From Desulfobulbaceae bacterium (GTDB lineage Bacteria > Desulfobacterota > Desulfobulbia > Desulfobulbales > SURF-16), in NCBI GenBank assembly GCA_020444175.1, contig JAHLLM010000006.1, forward strand, positions 68,204 to 132,203: DNA of 64,000 bases, in the 5' to 3' direction. The translations under genes were made by a program, and so were the position numbers. Of this stretch, positions 16,454 to 27,541 are shown piece by piece (the stretch's first letter is position 1; each line of letters opens with the position of its first letter). The notes below the pieces were generated by a model. It ran no database searches and was not told the DNA's origin. It saw only the letters and a program-made list of their open reading frames with translations.

Positions 16454-18976
16454 TTACTTGATCTTTACGGTCTTGAGCCGCAGGGCATTCCCTACAACCG
16501 AAACAGAACTTAAGCTCATGGCTGCTGCAGCAATCATCGGGCTGAGCATAATCCCTAAAGCCGGATACAAAACACCTGCTGCTACTGGAACCCCAAGGGA
16601 GTTATAGATAAAGGCAAAGAACAGATTCTGCTTGATATTTGTCATGGTGGCTCGAGACAGCTTCCTTGCCCGTACAATACCTGTAAGATCGCCTTTCACC
16701 AGGGTCACACCCGCACTTTCCATGGCCACATCGGTGCCGGTTCCCATGGCAATACCAACATGGGCCTGGGCAAGTGCCGGGGCATCATTAATGCCATCAC
16801 CAGCCATGGCGACCATCTTGCCCTCGTCCTGGAACCTTTTTACGACAGCAGCCTTTTCATCAGGAAGGACTTCTGCCACTACCTCGTCAATATCAAGTTT
16901 TGCCGCCACCGCCTTAGCTGTTGCCCAGTTGTCACCGGTCAGCATCACGACTCTCAACCCTTCATCATGTAACTGTTTTATGGCTGCCGGGGTTGATTCC
17001 TTAATGGGATCGGAAACAGCCAGGATACCGGCCAATTTCCCGTCAACTGCAACAAACATGACGGTCTGGCCTTCTTTGCGCATTTCTTCAGCACGATTGG
17101 CTAATTCGTCAGTGTTGACACCAGCGTCATCCATCAACTTAATATTACCAAGAAGAACACGCGCTCCCTCAACTGTACCTGCGACACCTTTACCGGTAAC
17201 GGAGTCAAATTCTTCAGGCGTTACAGTGGTGATCTCTTTTTCAGCCGCTCCGGATACAATTGCTGCGGCCAGAGGATGCTCACTTGATTTTTCAAGACTT
17301 GCAGCAAAGCTGAGAACTTTATTGTCATCCATACCTGATGCGGTTATCAGATCAGTGAGTTTCGGCTTACCCAATGTCAGGGTCCCGGTCTTGTCAACCA
17401 CAAGGGTGTCAATCTTACGCATGGTCTCAATTGCCTCGGCATTTTTAAACAGCACGCCCATTGTGGCCCCTTTCCCGGTAGACACCATGATGGACATGGG
17501 TGTAGCCAGACCAAGGGCACATGGACAGGCAATAATCAGAACAGACACTGCGGCAATAAGAGCATAGGCCAGGCGTGGATCAGGTCCAAAGAAATACCAG
17601 ACACCAAAGGCCAGCAATGCGATCGCTATAACCACCGGCACAAAATAACCAGCCACAAGATCTGCCAGTTTCTGGATGGGAGCCCGACTGCGCTGGGCAT
17701 CAGCAACCATCTGAACTATCTGAGCCAGCAATGTATCACGGCCAACTTTCTCAGCCCGCATTGTTAGAGAACCGGTACCGTTGACAGTAGCGCCAATAAC
17801 TTTATCCCCAGCCTGCTTTTTGACGGGAACCGGCTCACCGGAAATCATGGACTCATCCACCGAGCTCGATCCATCAGTGACTTCCCCATCCACCGGAACC
17901 TTTTCTCCAGGTCTTATACGTAATACGTCTCCTGTCTGGACATGCTCCAGGGGAATATCAATTTCCGAACCGTCAGTATCAATTTTTCTGGCCGTTTTAG
18001 GTGCCAGGCCAAGTAATGCCTTAATGGCTGCACCTGTCTGACTACGTGCCCGCAACTCCATGACCTGCCCTAAAAGGATGAGGGTGACAATAACGGCTGC
18101 CGCTTCAAAATAAACTCCCACGGCTCCATCAGGCCCCCGCATGGTGTCCGGAAAAATATCAGGTAATAACACCGCGATAAGACTGTAAATATAGGCCACA
18201 GAAACGCCCAGACCTATAAGGGTAAACATATTGAGGCTTTTATTGATGACAGACTGTATGCCGCGAACATAGAAAGGCCAGCCGGCCCAGAGAACCACCG
18301 GTGTGGCCAGTAAAAGTTCCAGCCAACCCAACGTTCTGGCGGAAGCCATCTCAGAAATAAAGTGCCCGCCGGGAAGCATCTCGCGCATGGCAATAAAAAC
18401 CACTGGCAAGGTAAGGATTGCCCCAAAGACGAAACGTTTCCACATGTAGTTGTATTCAGGGTTTTCTTCCTCAGAATCAAGGGTAATTGTGCGTGCCTCC
18501 AGGGCCATTCCACATTTCGGGCAGCTGCCTGGTACATCCTGTACTATTTCCGGATGCATGGGGCATGTGTACTCCGTGCTCTCTGTCAACTGTGCAGGAC
18601 TTAATGGCTCAAGTCCCATCCCGCACTTGGGGCAGGTTCCAGGTCCTTCCTGTACAACTTCCGGGTGCATGGGGCATGTATAGGTCCGGGATTTTAAAGA
18701 AGGCTTCACCTCTTTGGCTGCACTGCGGTCTGCATGTGTTCCGGAAGTGCCATGGCAGCAACTTTTCGATTCTCCTGCTCCATAATCTCCAGGGTTTTCT
18801 TTAAATTTTGCCAGACAATGATCACTGCAGAAATAATACGTTGTGCCTTTATATTCGTAACCGCTAAAGGCAGACTCATCTTCCGTGCTCATGCCGCACA
18901 CAGGATCAACAAAGTTTTTTGTTTCACCATGTTTCTGGCTGTGCTCATGGTGATGATTATTGGTTGTATTTGTCAT
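16454..18976 (-). CDS. copA: Cu(I)-translocating P1B-type ATPase
   Basis: About 840 residues. The N-terminus has a His-rich stretch, a YHS domain ([18 protein letters not shown]) and two YTCPMHPE-x-CPKCGM heavy-metal-binding domains instead of classical CxxC HMA domains. The core has the actuator loop [11 protein letters not shown], the CPC metal site ([11 protein letters not shown]), the phosphorylation motif DKTGTLT, the SEHPLA nucleotide site and [11 protein letters not shown]. The C-terminal [15 protein letters not shown] and the YN in the penultimate helix fit the P1B-1 (Cu+/Ag+) group. It exports cytosolic Cu(I). The start is ATG 18976 with GGAGG eight bases upstream; an earlier in-frame GTG overlaps that site. 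Third gene from the MerR-type promoter. Confidence 0.95.
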   Translation of the reverse strand: MTNTTNNHHHEHSQKHGETKNFVDPVCGMSTEDESAFSGYEYKGTTYYFCSDHCLAKFKENPGDYGAGESKSCCHGTSGTHADRSAAKEVKPSLKSRTYTCPMHPEVVQEGPGTCPKCGMGLEPLSPAQLTESTEYTCPMHPEIVQDVPGSCPKCGMALEARTITLDSEEENPEYNYMWKRFVFGAILTLPVVFIAMREMLPGGHFISEMASARTLGWLELLLATPVVLWAGWPFYVRGIQSVINKSLNMFTLIGLGVSVAYIYSLIAVLLPDIFPDTMRGPDGAVGVYFEAAAVIVTLILLGQVMELRARSQTGAAIKALLGLAPKTARKIDTDGSEIDIPLEHVQTGDVLRIRPGEKVPVDGEVTDGSSSVDESMISGEPVPVKKQAGDKVIGATVNGTGSLTMRAEKVGRDTLLAQIVQMVADAQRSRAPIQKLADLVAGYFVPVVIAIALLAFGVWYFFGPDPRLAYALIAAVSVLIIACPCALGLATPMSIMVSTGKGATMGVLFKNAEAIETMRKIDTLVVDKTGTLTLGKPKLTDLITASGMDDNKVLSFAASLEKSSEHPLAAAIVSGAAEKEITTVTPEEFDSVTGKGVAGTVEGARVLLGNIKLMDDAGVNTDELANRAEEMRKEGQTVMFVAVDGKLAGILAVSDPIKESTPAAIKQLHDEGLRVVMLTGDNWATAKAVAAKLDIDEVVAEVLPDEKAAVVKRFQDEGKMVAMAGDGINDAPALAQAHVGIAMGTGTDVAMESAGVTLVKGDLTGIVRARKLSRATMTNIKQNLFFAFIYNSLGVPVAAGVLYPALGIMLSPMIAAAAMSLSSVSVVGNALRLKTVKIK

Positions 18977-19031
18977 GATGCCCACCTCCGTGTCGATAAA
19001 CGACCTGGTTACTTTCCCTTCCTCACATCAC

Positions 19032-19358
19032 TCAAAACCGCACATACTTATTAGGGTCGAGATCAAATAATTTCCTGCAGTGCTCAGAACAGAACCGGAA
19101 GGTCTTGCCATGAAACTCACTGCCTGTGGAAGCGCTGGTGACATTCATCCCGCAAACCGGGTCTTTTTCATTATCATGGCTAGTCATTTGTGCATGATGA
19201 TCCGTGGGAGGAAGAGACGTATCGTGTTGCCCTCCATGGCCGGAGTGATCATTATGCCCATCATGGCTATGGCCACCACAACATCCCCCTCCTTTTTTCA
19301 TCATCATATAAACAACCAGACCAAATACTATTATCCAGAAAAGATTTACCAGTGTCAT
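19032..19358 (-). CDS. YHS-domain small membrane protein
   Basis: 108 residues: one N-terminal transmembrane helix (LVNLFWIIVFGLVVYMMM), a His/Gly/Cys-rich linker (GGGCCGGHSHDGHNDHSGHGG) and a C-terminal YHS domain (DPVCGMNV, FRFCSEHCRKLFDLDPNKY). YHS domains bind metal through the DPVCGM and CxxxC cysteines. Its ATG overlaps the merR stop by 4 bp and copA follows 55 bp later, so it is probably a membrane-anchored copper donor or sensor for CopA (inference). Confidence 0.85.
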   Translation of the reverse strand: MTLVNLFWIIVFGLVVYMMMKKGGGCCGGHSHDGHNDHSGHGGQHDTSLPPTDHHAQMTSHDNEKDPVCGMNVTSASTGSEFHGKTFRFCSEHCRKLFDLDPNKYVRF

Positions 19359-19792
19359 GATCCACCTCCATTATGGTGATGATGTTCTTCCTCAGGGCCA
19401 CTCAGTGCTTCGAGGATAGGACAGGCACTCGCCGGCCCATGACCGTCACATCCTTTTGAAAGTTGCTCAAGTGCCTTGAGGATTCTTGTCAGATCCTTGA
19501 TCCTGCAACGCACATCCCTGATCTTGGCCTCTGTTCGCTCTTTTACGTCAGATTTGGATGCGTCAGGATCATGTTGAATGAAGAGCAGCTCTTTAATTTC
19601 GCTTAAGGAAAACCCAAGATCTTTCGCTTTTTTAATAAAAATCAACCGGGCAACATCTTCTTCAGGATACATGCGATAGTTTGATTGGGTACGTGCAGGC
19701 TCATTAATAAGTCCTCGTCTTTCATAAAATCGAACAGTATCTATTGTCAGTCCTGCTTTTTTAGCCAGCTTGCCTATTGTTAGTCCGTGCAT
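19355..19792 (-). CDS. MerR-family copper/heavy-metal regulator
   Basis: 145 residues. The N-terminal winged helix (LTIGKLAKKAGLTIDTVRFYERRGLI) is MerR-type; a dimerisation helix follows, then the metal-binding loop with two cysteines (GCDGHGPASACPIL), eight residues apart, and a His-rich tail (EEEHHHHN). The Cys spacing is compatible with CueR/ZntR/MerR relatives, and the copper genes downstream favour a Cu(I) sensor. It is the first gene of the leftward cluster and is read from the 19-bp-spaced promoter at 19835-19865, which it probably controls by DNA distortion. Confidence 0.9.
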   Translation of the reverse strand: MHGLTIGKLAKKAGLTIDTVRFYERRGLINEPARTQSNYRMYPEEDVARLIFIKKAKDLGFSLSEIKELLFIQHDPDASKSDVKERTEAKIRDVRCRIKDLTRILKALEQLSKGCDGHGPASACPILEALSGPEEEHHHHNGGGS

Positions 19793-19834
19793 GATAAAAG
19801 CTCCTTAAGGTTTTGTTGTCTGCCTTTATTAACA

Positions 19835-19865
19835 CTATAAACATTGGACCATAGTCAAAGGTCAA
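19835..19865 (-). promoter_or_regulatory. MerR-type promoter with 19-bp spacer and operator
   Basis: On the minus strand TTGACC (19860-19865) and TTATAG (19835-19840) are separated by 19 bp, longer than a normal spacer and typical of MerR-activated promoters. The spacer holds the dyad TTGACTATGGTCCAA (19844-19858). A decayed copy of the same promoter stands at about 40358-40384 on the plus strand. Confidence 0.75.
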
Positions 19866-20015
19866 GGGCTGGTGGTTGTTTTTATATAAAAAAAACAAAA
19901 TCTTGGAAAAATGTATGCTTTAGGAAATATGAGGTTATTTTGCTCATTAGAAAAGATGAAAGCATTTCTTTCATTCCATGAGCCGAGACGCAATGAGACT
20001 TAAAACAGAAACATA

Positions 20016-20618
20016 CTAACCTGTCGAAATATCGACAATTTTTGTTTCACCCTCATACTGTTTCAAGATGAACTGATCCAGAAAGGAGATTTTTTTCACT
20101 AACTGCCTGATAATCTTTATGTTGTTGATTATATTATCTAATTCCTTATAGGTTTCCGATTCCGGCTCAAAATCATCCTGAAGCAATTGAGGACTGCCCA
20201 GAACCACCTGGAGAGGTGAATTGAGTTCGTGGGCTACTGTGCCAGCCAAGGCCAGAATGGCTTCCCGTTTTTCATGTTCTCTTCTTTTCTCACGATCCCG
20301 CAAAACACCCATTATCACTGCAACAACATTGAAAAGAATGATTTCAAGAATTTTGGCGAGATCGTCAGGTGCAAAACCCTGCCAATGCATGAGTACAACG
20401 GGCAAATAGAGGATACTGATGCAAAGAGAAGTTACAATGCCTCCCCGGACGCCAAACCAGAATGTTCCAAAAAGGATGGGCAGGAAATAAAGTTCCCGCA
20501 GGATGATATGGTCATAGTATTGGTTTTGCCGAATGAAAAAATGAAGCATTGTTATAGTTGCCGCCAGTGTCACTATGACGAGCATTTTCAAAACATAAGG
20601 CTTACTCTTTTTCATCAT
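20016..20618 (-). CDS. Membrane HisKA-domain protein without ATPase, copy A
   Basis: 200 residues: about four hydrophobic helices (first ~115 residues, including LRELYFLPILFGTFWFGVRGG), a charged linker (RDREKRREHEKREA) and a HisKA dimerisation domain with the phospho-acceptor box AHELNSPLQVVLG. It then stops at IVDISTG with no HATPase_c domain. It could therefore not phosphorylate itself; it might be a phosphotransfer scaffold or be phosphorylated in trans. A near-identical protein (copy B) lies at 39746-40351 in the opposite orientation, ending at the same residue, which argues that the short form is natural rather than a truncation. Downstream on the same strand is the merR promoter. Confidence 0.75.
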   Translation of the reverse strand: MMKKSKPYVLKMLVIVTLAATITMLHFFIRQNQYYDHIILRELYFLPILFGTFWFGVRGGIVTSLCISILYLPVVLMHWQGFAPDDLAKILEIILFNVVAVIMGVLRDREKRREHEKREAILALAGTVAHELNSPLQVVLGSPQLLQDDFEPESETYKELDNIINNIKIIRQLVKKISFLDQFILKQYEGETKIVDISTG

Positions 20619-21038
20619 GACCTCGCCTTATCCTCTTTACAGGAGAAACCCTCTTTTTGTCACATAGTGATACTTCTTTTCAGTATGCCACAAAGTGCCT
20701 CAAGAGGTCAAATCAATCTCCATGCTGTTCAACAGGTTCCACTCCGAAAAAAAATAAGGAGGTGTTGCCATCTCTTGGAGTTGATATAGAGATAAAATTT
20801 TTCATAAGATATGATATGGCAAGGTTTTTATTTCAAGGATTTGGCAGAGGTTAACATTCTTTCCTGTTCTTCGTAGAGCATACGTAAACACCTCAATCTG
20901 AGGTAGATTGAGAAAATTCTGAGGTTGGATGTGGATATTAACGACCGCAATAACGGGAGCAAAAAAACAGCGTGGATTAGTGAAGATAGAACCGTATTTA
21001 TGGCAGTTGGCTCTTTTGGGGTTCGGCAATTCCCTTAT
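20619..21038. other. Intergenic stretch with one hairpin, no gene recognised
   Basis: AT-rich. A perfect 8-bp stem CTCAATCT/AGATTGAG with a 5-nt loop lies at 20892-20912. No supportable coding frame. Confidence 0.5.
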
Positions 21039-21497
21039 TCATTTTGTTGTTTGCGAATACCAGTATGATGCAAAAATACCATATATGAAATTTAAGCTGA
21101 CAACTACTAAAGGCATAAGGTTGCCAAAGCCAAGTCCAAACATACCTTTACCCATTGAAGGAAGAACCATAAATAGCATCATTGCAGAAGGAAGGATGCT
21201 AATAGTCATTCCTCTCAAAATAATACGGCTTTTCATAACAGGGAGAAGCAGAAGAAGCATCCATATCCCTCCCCAAATCATGCGTTTGTATACCCAGGGT
21301 GCTGTAAAATCTGGTTTCATGGTAATGCCAATGATGTCGGATATACCGAACTTACCCATTGCCCATATGTTGAAACTATCCAGAAGAGCACCCAAAGCTC
21401 CTCCGGTAAAAGCTCCACTTATATTACAAATTATTTCATTAAATACTCCTAGGTTATTCATGCCTAAAATGCCAGTATCAGGTTTCCTGATATCCAC
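21039..21497 (-). CDS. Polytopic membrane protein of unknown function
   Basis: Up to 152 residues with three to four hydrophobic segments (ISGAFTGGALGALLDSFNIWAMG, MIWGGIWMLLLLLPVMKS, ISILPSAMMLFMVLPSMG, LMPLVVVSLNFIYGIFASYW). I do not recognise the family with confidence; the first segment with its GG-ALGALLD motif resembles small YagU-like membrane proteins. The first ~12 codons overlap repeat R3a, so the true start may be the internal ATG (MNNLGVF, 21461). It stands alone and divergent from the ZraP-like cluster. Confidence 0.6.
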   Translation of the reverse strand: MDIRKPDTGILGMNNLGVFNEIICNISGAFTGGALGALLDSFNIWAMGKFGISDIIGITMKPDFTAPWVYKRMIWGGIWMLLLLLPVMKSRIILRGMTISILPSAMMLFMVLPSMGKGMFGLGFGNLMPLVVVSLNFIYGIFASYWYSQTTK

Positions 21498-21531
21498 TTC
21501 GGCCCGACATACTTGACAACGAAATACAGGA
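21476..21531 (+). repeat. Repeat R3, copy a, with hairpin
   Basis: Begins with a perfect hairpin TATCAGG-TTT-CCTGATA (21476-21492) and continues through TGACAACGAAATACAGGA. It matches 43744-43800, where the hairpin reads TATCAAG-TTT-CTTGATA, a compensatory base-pair change. Confidence 0.7.
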
Positions 21532-22037
21532 TACCTGTCATACTTCTACTCTGATTGGATTACAACAGAACATGTCAACATTTGGCAGATTGTCACCGCT
21601 AAGATCTTCGCAATGCCAAGATTAAATGGTGAAACAGAATTCTTACCGGAAGGATGCAGTAGGGGCTTCTCTCAAATATTGGTTTGTAACTGGGTTGTTC
21701 CCAGAACAAGATGTTACCTTCTATAGTGACTACAGCGTTAACTGACCAGCAACTGTAAAAATTCTATGCAAAAATCATCCATCTTCTTCATTAGATTTTT
21801 GTAGCACCTGATATTTTGATCTTCTTATTGCATATTGCCCGGATGTTAAATGACAAACGTATAACAAATTCTTCCGCTAGCTGTCCTATTTTTAGTCACT
21901 CCTTTTATCAACTTCTCACCTCAAAGCGTCTCATAATTGGACACTTTCTTTTTTTTGTCTCACGCCACACTCAGCCTGGAAGCAAATTAATATTTTATTT
22001 CAGCCTGTTACCTTCCTCGTCTCAATTTTTTTTATCT
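21532..22037. other. Intergenic stretch, no gene recognised
   Basis: About 500 bp of non-coding-looking sequence between R3a and the sigma54-type promoter. Long frames in it have no family-like composition. Confidence 0.5.
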
Positions 22038-22040
22038 TAC

Positions 22041-22056
22041 TGGCACGTGTCGTGCT
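22041..22056 (+). promoter_or_regulatory. Sigma54-type promoter
   Basis: TGGCACGTGTCGTGCT fits the consensus TGGCAC-N5-TTGCW with one mismatch, GG and GC being 12 bp apart. It is 81 bp before the small lipoprotein gene, and a ZraR-like sigma54 activator is encoded 3 kb downstream in the same cluster. Confidence 0.7.
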
Positions 22057-22137
22057 CAATAACTTGGCTAAAGAAAAAAACTTGTTTCGGTTTATACACC
22101 CTAAAACTAAACACACAAAAAGCTGGAGAGGATAAAA

Positions 22138-22311
22138 ATGAGAACATCTTTAAAATTGATCTTTTTAGGTTTGGCATTTTTAGGAGTACTTGCCCTTTCA
22201 GGGTGTGGCTTGGGGCATTTCGGTCACGGTTACCACCATTATGGTAACAGCTCCAGTCAAAGTCCTGCTGATAGCAACAGAGGATACCTTGGCGACCAAA
22301 ATCGTTGGTGA
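22138..22311 (+). CDS. 57-residue His-rich lipoprotein
   Basis: A frame from ATG 22138 with GGAGAGG just upstream encodes a lipoprotein signal (KLIFLGLAFLGVLALSGCG, lipobox LSGC, Cys 23) and a short mature part rich in His, Gly and Tyr (HFGHGYHHYGNSSSQSP). It is the first gene behind the sigma54-type promoter and is followed 11 bp later by the zinc-ribbon gene. The His cluster suggests metal binding at the membrane surface. No named family recognised. Confidence 0.75.
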   Translation: MRTSLKLIFLGLAFLGVLALSGCGLGHFGHGYHHYGNSSSQSPADSNRGYLGDQNRW

Positions 22312-22322
22312 TAGGAGTGGGT

Positions 22323-22607
22323 ATGTCTTGTGATTGGGGATGGACTGGGCATTGGCTAGGTGGGAATACGTTAATATTGATCCTCCTGATGATTACAGGA
22401 GCGATTTTAACGATTCTATTTTTAAAAAACAAGGCAGATAAATATCACTGCCCAACCTGCCAAGGCGCTGTTGAAAATGAATATTTGCGTTGTCCCCATT
22501 GTGGAACAACCTTGAAAAAACACTGCCCGGGTTGTTCAGGAATCATCAAAGCAAAATGGAATTACTGTCCTGAGTGTCAGGCGGAAATACACAAAAAACT
22601 TGAGTAA
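22323..22607 (+). CDS. Membrane-anchored double zinc-ribbon protein
   Basis: 94 residues from ATG 22323, chosen because TAGGAG lies five bases upstream. One transmembrane helix (LILILLMITGAILTILFL) is followed by two zinc-ribbon units with eight cysteines in CPTC, CPHC, CPGC and CPEC pairs. Zinc ribbons of this kind usually mediate structure or protein contacts. It lies between the His-rich lipoprotein and the ZraP-like gene, so it is likely part of the same envelope metal-stress operon. Confidence 0.8.
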   Translation: MSCDWGWTGHWLGGNTLILILLMITGAILTILFLKNKADKYHCPTCQGAVENEYLRCPHCGTTLKKHCPGCSGIIKAKWNYCPECQAEIHKKLE

Positions 22608-22641
22608 ACATATAAACAATTCAACTAAAGGAGGCGGTATC

Positions 22642-23145
22642 ATGAAAAAAATAATCGCTGCAATCGCAGTTACTCTCACAGTTGCCACAGCTTCAATCGG
22701 CCTTGCCAATGGCCCATGGGGTGGCCCAATGATGCACGACCAGGTTAACCAAAATTTTTCTGTAGACCAACAGAAACAGATAGAGCAGATAGAGCAGAAA
22801 TATCAACAGCAGCTCACAGAAAAAGAAGAGGCAGTTCGTGGCAGAAGTATAGAGCTGGATAAAGCTCTGGCTAAGGACTCAACTACAATTGCTGAGGCAA
22901 ACCAATTGCGCAGTGAACTCTACACACTGGAACAGGAATACTGGCAGTTGCGCACTGCAATTGATCAGGAAGTTGGAAAAACAATAGGTACCACTTATCG
23001 AGGCACTTACGGCTGGGGACCGGGTTATTGTTCATGGCATGATGATCATAGTGGAATGTACGGCAGAGAACACAATTATAATAAAATGCGTAGAGGCAAT
23101 AACACCAGTTACATGGCCTATGGACCCGGTAATTGCCGTTGGTAA
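22642..23145 (+). CDS. ZraP/CpxP-like periplasmic metal-binding chaperone
   Basis: 167 residues from ATG 22642, set by AAGGAGG seven bases upstream. Signal peptide (KKIIAAIAVTLTVATASIGLANG), then a long helical hairpin (QQKQIEQIEQKYQQQLTEKEE, RSIELDKALAKDS, QLRSELYTLEQEYWQLR) typical of the ZraP/CpxP/periplasmic heavy-metal sensor family, and a Gly/Tyr/His-rich tail (GPGYCSWHDDHSGMYG). ZraP binds zinc, acts as chaperone and dampens the ZraSR system. The cognate-looking kinase and regulator genes follow, matching the known zraP-zraSR arrangement except that here all run in one direction. Confidence 0.85.
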   Translation: MKKIIAAIAVTLTVATASIGLANGPWGGPMMHDQVNQNFSVDQQKQIEQIEQKYQQQLTEKEEAVRGRSIELDKALAKDSTTIAEANQLRSELYTLEQEYWQLRTAIDQEVGKTIGTTYRGTYGWGPGYCSWHDDHSGMYGREHNYNKMRRGNNTSYMAYGPGNCRW

Positions 23146-23165
23146 TGTGCTTTGGAGGAAAAACA

Positions 23166-23417
23166 ATGATGAACTGGATGGGTAATGGCGGTATGGGCTA
23201 TGGCATGTTCCATGGAGGATTCGGCATGATCTTCATGTTCCTCTTCTGGCTTCTGATTATCTGGGGAATCGTGTCGCTGGTCAAATACTTCTTCCCCAAA
23301 AAAGAATACAAGGGAAAGCCGCTGCAATCAGCTACCGAAATTGCTAAAATGCGTTATGCCAGAGGCGAGATCTCAAAAGATGAATTTGACCGGATCATGA
23401 AAGATCTTCAAACGTGA
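23166..23417 (+). CDS. SHOCT-domain membrane protein
   Basis: 83 residues from ATG 23166, with GGAGG seven bases upstream. A Met/Gly-rich start (MMNWMGNGGMGYGMFHGGFG), one transmembrane helix (FMFLFWLLIIWGIVSLVKYFF) and a C-terminal SHOCT motif (EIAKMRYARGEISKDEFDRIMKDL). SHOCT is a short oligomerisation motif. It follows the ZraP-like gene by 20 bp, and a long hairpin follows it. Confidence 0.85.
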   Translation: MMNWMGNGGMGYGMFHGGFGMIFMFLFWLLIIWGIVSLVKYFFPKKEYKGKPLQSATEIAKMRYARGEISKDEFDRIMKDLQT

Positions 23418-23490
23418 ATTTTCACGTAATTAACCACAGAGTTTACCTTGGGGAGAAAAATAACCCTGTTCTCCTCAAGGACTCTATGGT
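23412..23490 (+). terminator. Tandem hairpins between SHOCT and kinase genes
   Basis: A perfect ACGTGAA/TTCACGT hairpin (23412-23427) overlaps the SHOCT stop. A long imperfect inverted repeat follows (23433-23490; ACCACAGAGT...ACTCTATGGT outer, CCTTGGGGAGAA/TTCTCCTCAAGG inner). It may attenuate transcription into zraS. The outer arms resemble dispersed ACCACAGAG-type palindromes of deltaproteobacteria. Confidence 0.55.
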
Positions 23491-23549
23491 AAAAATTTTA
23501 TACAATATCATTCTTTTCATTACATACAATTCAACTGCTATTATTCTTT

Positions 23550-25228
23550 ATGCTGCCTGAAGCGCATCCCCCTTACCGGTTTTCAAAAACTGCGATAATA
23601 ATTATCGTCGCAAGTGCTCTTTTGGCTGCTCTGTTGGCTTTAGTTACGGTTCGTAACATTAACAGAGAGGAACAAATGATGAAGCACTTCCTCCTGCAGG
23701 AAGGGCTGACTCTGATCCGCACTTTTGAGGCCGGTGCACGAACAACCATGATGCATTACATGCAGGGCAGCAACCCCGTTGTGACCCTGGTTCAGGAAAC
23801 TGCAAAAGAAGAAAGCGTTGCCTATATCCGTATTATGGATGACCAGGGCACGCTTATCGCTGAAGGGGGTGAGTTGCCACGCATCCCCACATCTAACAAG
23901 GTCAAGGAGGTGCTTGACCACGAGAGCCCTGTCACTTCTTTAAGCACAGAAAAAAGTATATTTGAAGTTGCCGGTCGTTTTCAGCCTCTTATCGGTGCCG
24001 GAAAGCGGATGGGGATGATGTCTAATCCGCCTGCCTGGTGCAACAACTCATGGATGAATGAAGGAACTGAAACCCATCAGGTGATTTTTCTTGGCCTACA
24101 CACTCAGGAGTTCGACCAGGCTCGTAAGGAGGATATCAAACATAGTCTCTTTATGGGATTCATTCTCTTTTTACTGGGCAGTGCCGGGTTTTATTTTCTC
24201 TTTCTCTATCAGGAAATGCGGGTGGCACGAACCACTCTTGAGGATATGAAATTGTACACCCGCAATGTTATTGAATCCATGCCGGTTGGCCTTATCACTC
24301 TGGACAAAAAGACACATATCGTCTCATGTAACGCGATGGCAGAGAAGTTGACAGGTAAGCCTTTTTCTGAGTGCAAGGGTCAAAAGCTTAACCAGGCCAT
24401 TCCAGCAATTCCGGTAAAGGTCATGCATGAGGAAGTGGCTATGGAGGATGTGACTATGGCTGGTCCTGTTCGTATCAGCAGTTCACGCCTGCTCGGGCAT
24501 AACGGCGCTAATTTGGGTACGGTTATTGTTATTCGGGATATGGCTGAAATACGGAAAATGGAGTTGCAGCTTGAGCTGTCCAGGAGGCTTGCTGCGCTTG
24601 GCAAGATGGCAGCAGGCATTGCCCATGAGATCAGAAATCCCTTGGGCACTTTACGTGGATTTGCCCAGTTCTTCGGTTCGCAGGCAAAGGATGATGCGGC
24701 AAAAGAATATTCAGACCTTATGATAAGCGAGGTAGACCGTTTAAATGAAACGGTATCGGCTTTACTGCAGTTCTCCCGGCCCAGAGAACCGGAATTACAG
24801 AAAGTTGGCATACAGGACTTGCTTGTCAAAGCAAGCAAGTTACTTGAATCCGACTTTGCCGCCCATGGTCTCGATTTTGTTCTTCATTGCGATGACAATG
24901 TTGTACTTCAGGCAGATCCTGACCTGTTGCTCCAGGTCCTGCTAAATCTCATAAAAAACAGCATTGCGGCAACTCCTGAAGATGGAAAAATTTCTGTGAC
25001 AGCATCACAATCAAATAAAACATTGTATCTGCAAATTGAAGATAGCGGTAAAGGTATGACACCTGAAGAACAGGAAAGAATGTTTGATCCATTCTACACT
25101 ACAAAAAAAACAGGAACCGGCCTTGGTCTGGCTCTCAGTCATCAAATTGTGGAGCAGCATCATGGCAATATTGAAGTTAAAAGTAGTCCCGGCCATGGTA
25201 CAACCATAACGATCGTATTGCCTGACGC

Positions 25229-25232
<4 letters not shown>
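23550..25232 (+). CDS. ZraS-like sensor histidine kinase
   Basis: 560 residues. An N-terminal transmembrane helix (AIIIIVASALLAALLALVTV), a periplasmic sensor (about 35-205), a second helix (LFMGFILFLLGSAGFYFLFLY) and a PAS domain (NVIESMPVGLITLDKK) lead to HisKA with the phospho-acceptor His in GIAHEIRNPLGTLRGFAQFF, and to HATPase_c (LLNLIKNSIAA, GKGMTPEEQERMFDPFYTTKKTGTGLGL). This is the NtrB/ZraS-type architecture of envelope sensors that phosphorylate sigma54 activators. Its stop overlaps the regulator's ATG (ATGA), so the two are coupled. The input is probably metal or envelope stress, given the ZraP-like gene just upstream. Confidence 0.9.
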
Positions 25233-26599
<1,367 letters not shown>

Positions 26600-27097
26600 C
26601 TAACTCACCAATTACGAGACAATCGCCTTTTTACAGAAATTTCACAATTGCCATTTCTTTAAAGCAATCTTAGGATTTGAGCAAATGCTCAGACTTCCCG
26701 CTTTTGTCGGAGTATCGGAGTCAGCGATGAGCCATCAGTTACGAATGCTTCGAGAGTTGTAGTTGGTCACCAACCGCCGGGAAGGACCAGTGCTCTCCTG
26801 TCGGCTGGCAGATTTTACCATGTAAGCAAATAAAGCGAATTTGCCCTGGCAACAATTTCGTGTATATACCGATATGGAATCAGATAGTTACAAATTTTGT
26901 AAATTTGATTTCCTTTTGCAAGTTTGCGGGAACTAGTTCTTCTTTTTGGTGTCAAATTATTAACTATTGTCATGTCTGCAACTTTGTGCTGGTTAGGGAT
27001 GTGGTCAGCTGGATGGCTCAACCATAATCCCCCTGACTGTTACTGGATAATTCCAAGAATTTCAGGTCTCTATAAATTTTATGGGTGTTAATGAAAT
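26600..27097. other. Intergenic stretch, no gene recognised
   Basis: Contains a GC-rich patch around 26700-26815 with a short palindrome TTGGT-C-ACCAA (26764-26774). No tRNA cloverleaf, IS ends or supportable frame were found. Confidence 0.5.
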
Positions 27098-27541
27098 ATG
27101 ACGCAAACAAGGCGCCTTCATAATATAATTATTTTTCTTATCGGCCTATTTATTATTTCCCCAGGTGCAGCTCATGGTCTATCCTGGTGTCAGCATAATG
27201 ATTCCCGTGTTGGTGGCCATTTTGTTGCAGAGAATGATTCTGCAAATAACAGCCATACGGCCCATGATTCATATGAACATTCTGATACGGCAGTCGGATC
27301 TTTCGATATCGAACTTCATTGTCACGAATGTATTCATATCCCTGTATCGCTAAAGTTCCTCTCCGAACCCTCAGTCCACTCCTCAACGCGGATTCTTTCA
27401 ATCTGTTCGTCAGCCCCGGTCACTGCTGACAATGCCTTTTCTTTACCCGCCACCGGAATTGCCGCCTGGCAATTCTCCCAAGGTTTTCATCTTCCTAATC
27501 CCCAGCTTGCCGCACTTCGTACCCTTGTTCTCCTTATTTGA
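27098..27541 (+). CDS. Small His-rich exported protein upstream of RND genes
   Basis: 147 residues. A signal peptide (NIIIFLIGLFIISPGAAHG) is followed by a His/Ser/Asp-rich region (ANNSHTAHDSYEHSD), a HCHECIHIPV motif and a C-terminal LAALRTLVLLI. Short exported His/Cys proteins of this layout often precede czc/cus efflux genes and are suspected metal sensors, but I cannot name the family. It is followed by a hairpin at 27619-27642. Confidence 0.6.
   Translation: MTQTRRLHNIIIFLIGLFIISPGAAHGLSWCQHNDSRVGGHFVAENDSANNSHTAHDSYEHSDTAVGSFDIELHCHECIHIPVSLKFLSEPSVHSSTRILSICSSAPVTADNAFSLPATGIAAWQFSQGFHLPNPQLAALRTLVLLI

Noticed and set aside
16632-17567. Long 311-residue frame opposite copA
   Set aside because: Antisense shadow of a highly conserved ATPase; Ser/Thr/Pro-rich composition typical of reverse reading.
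21816-22247. 143-residue plus-strand frame before the ZraP cluster
   Set aside because: It runs through the sigma54-type promoter and overlaps the real lipoprotein gene in another frame.
26700-26820. Possible tRNA or small RNA in a GC-rich patch
   Set aside because: No cloverleaf, no CCA or TTC loop, and no terminator.
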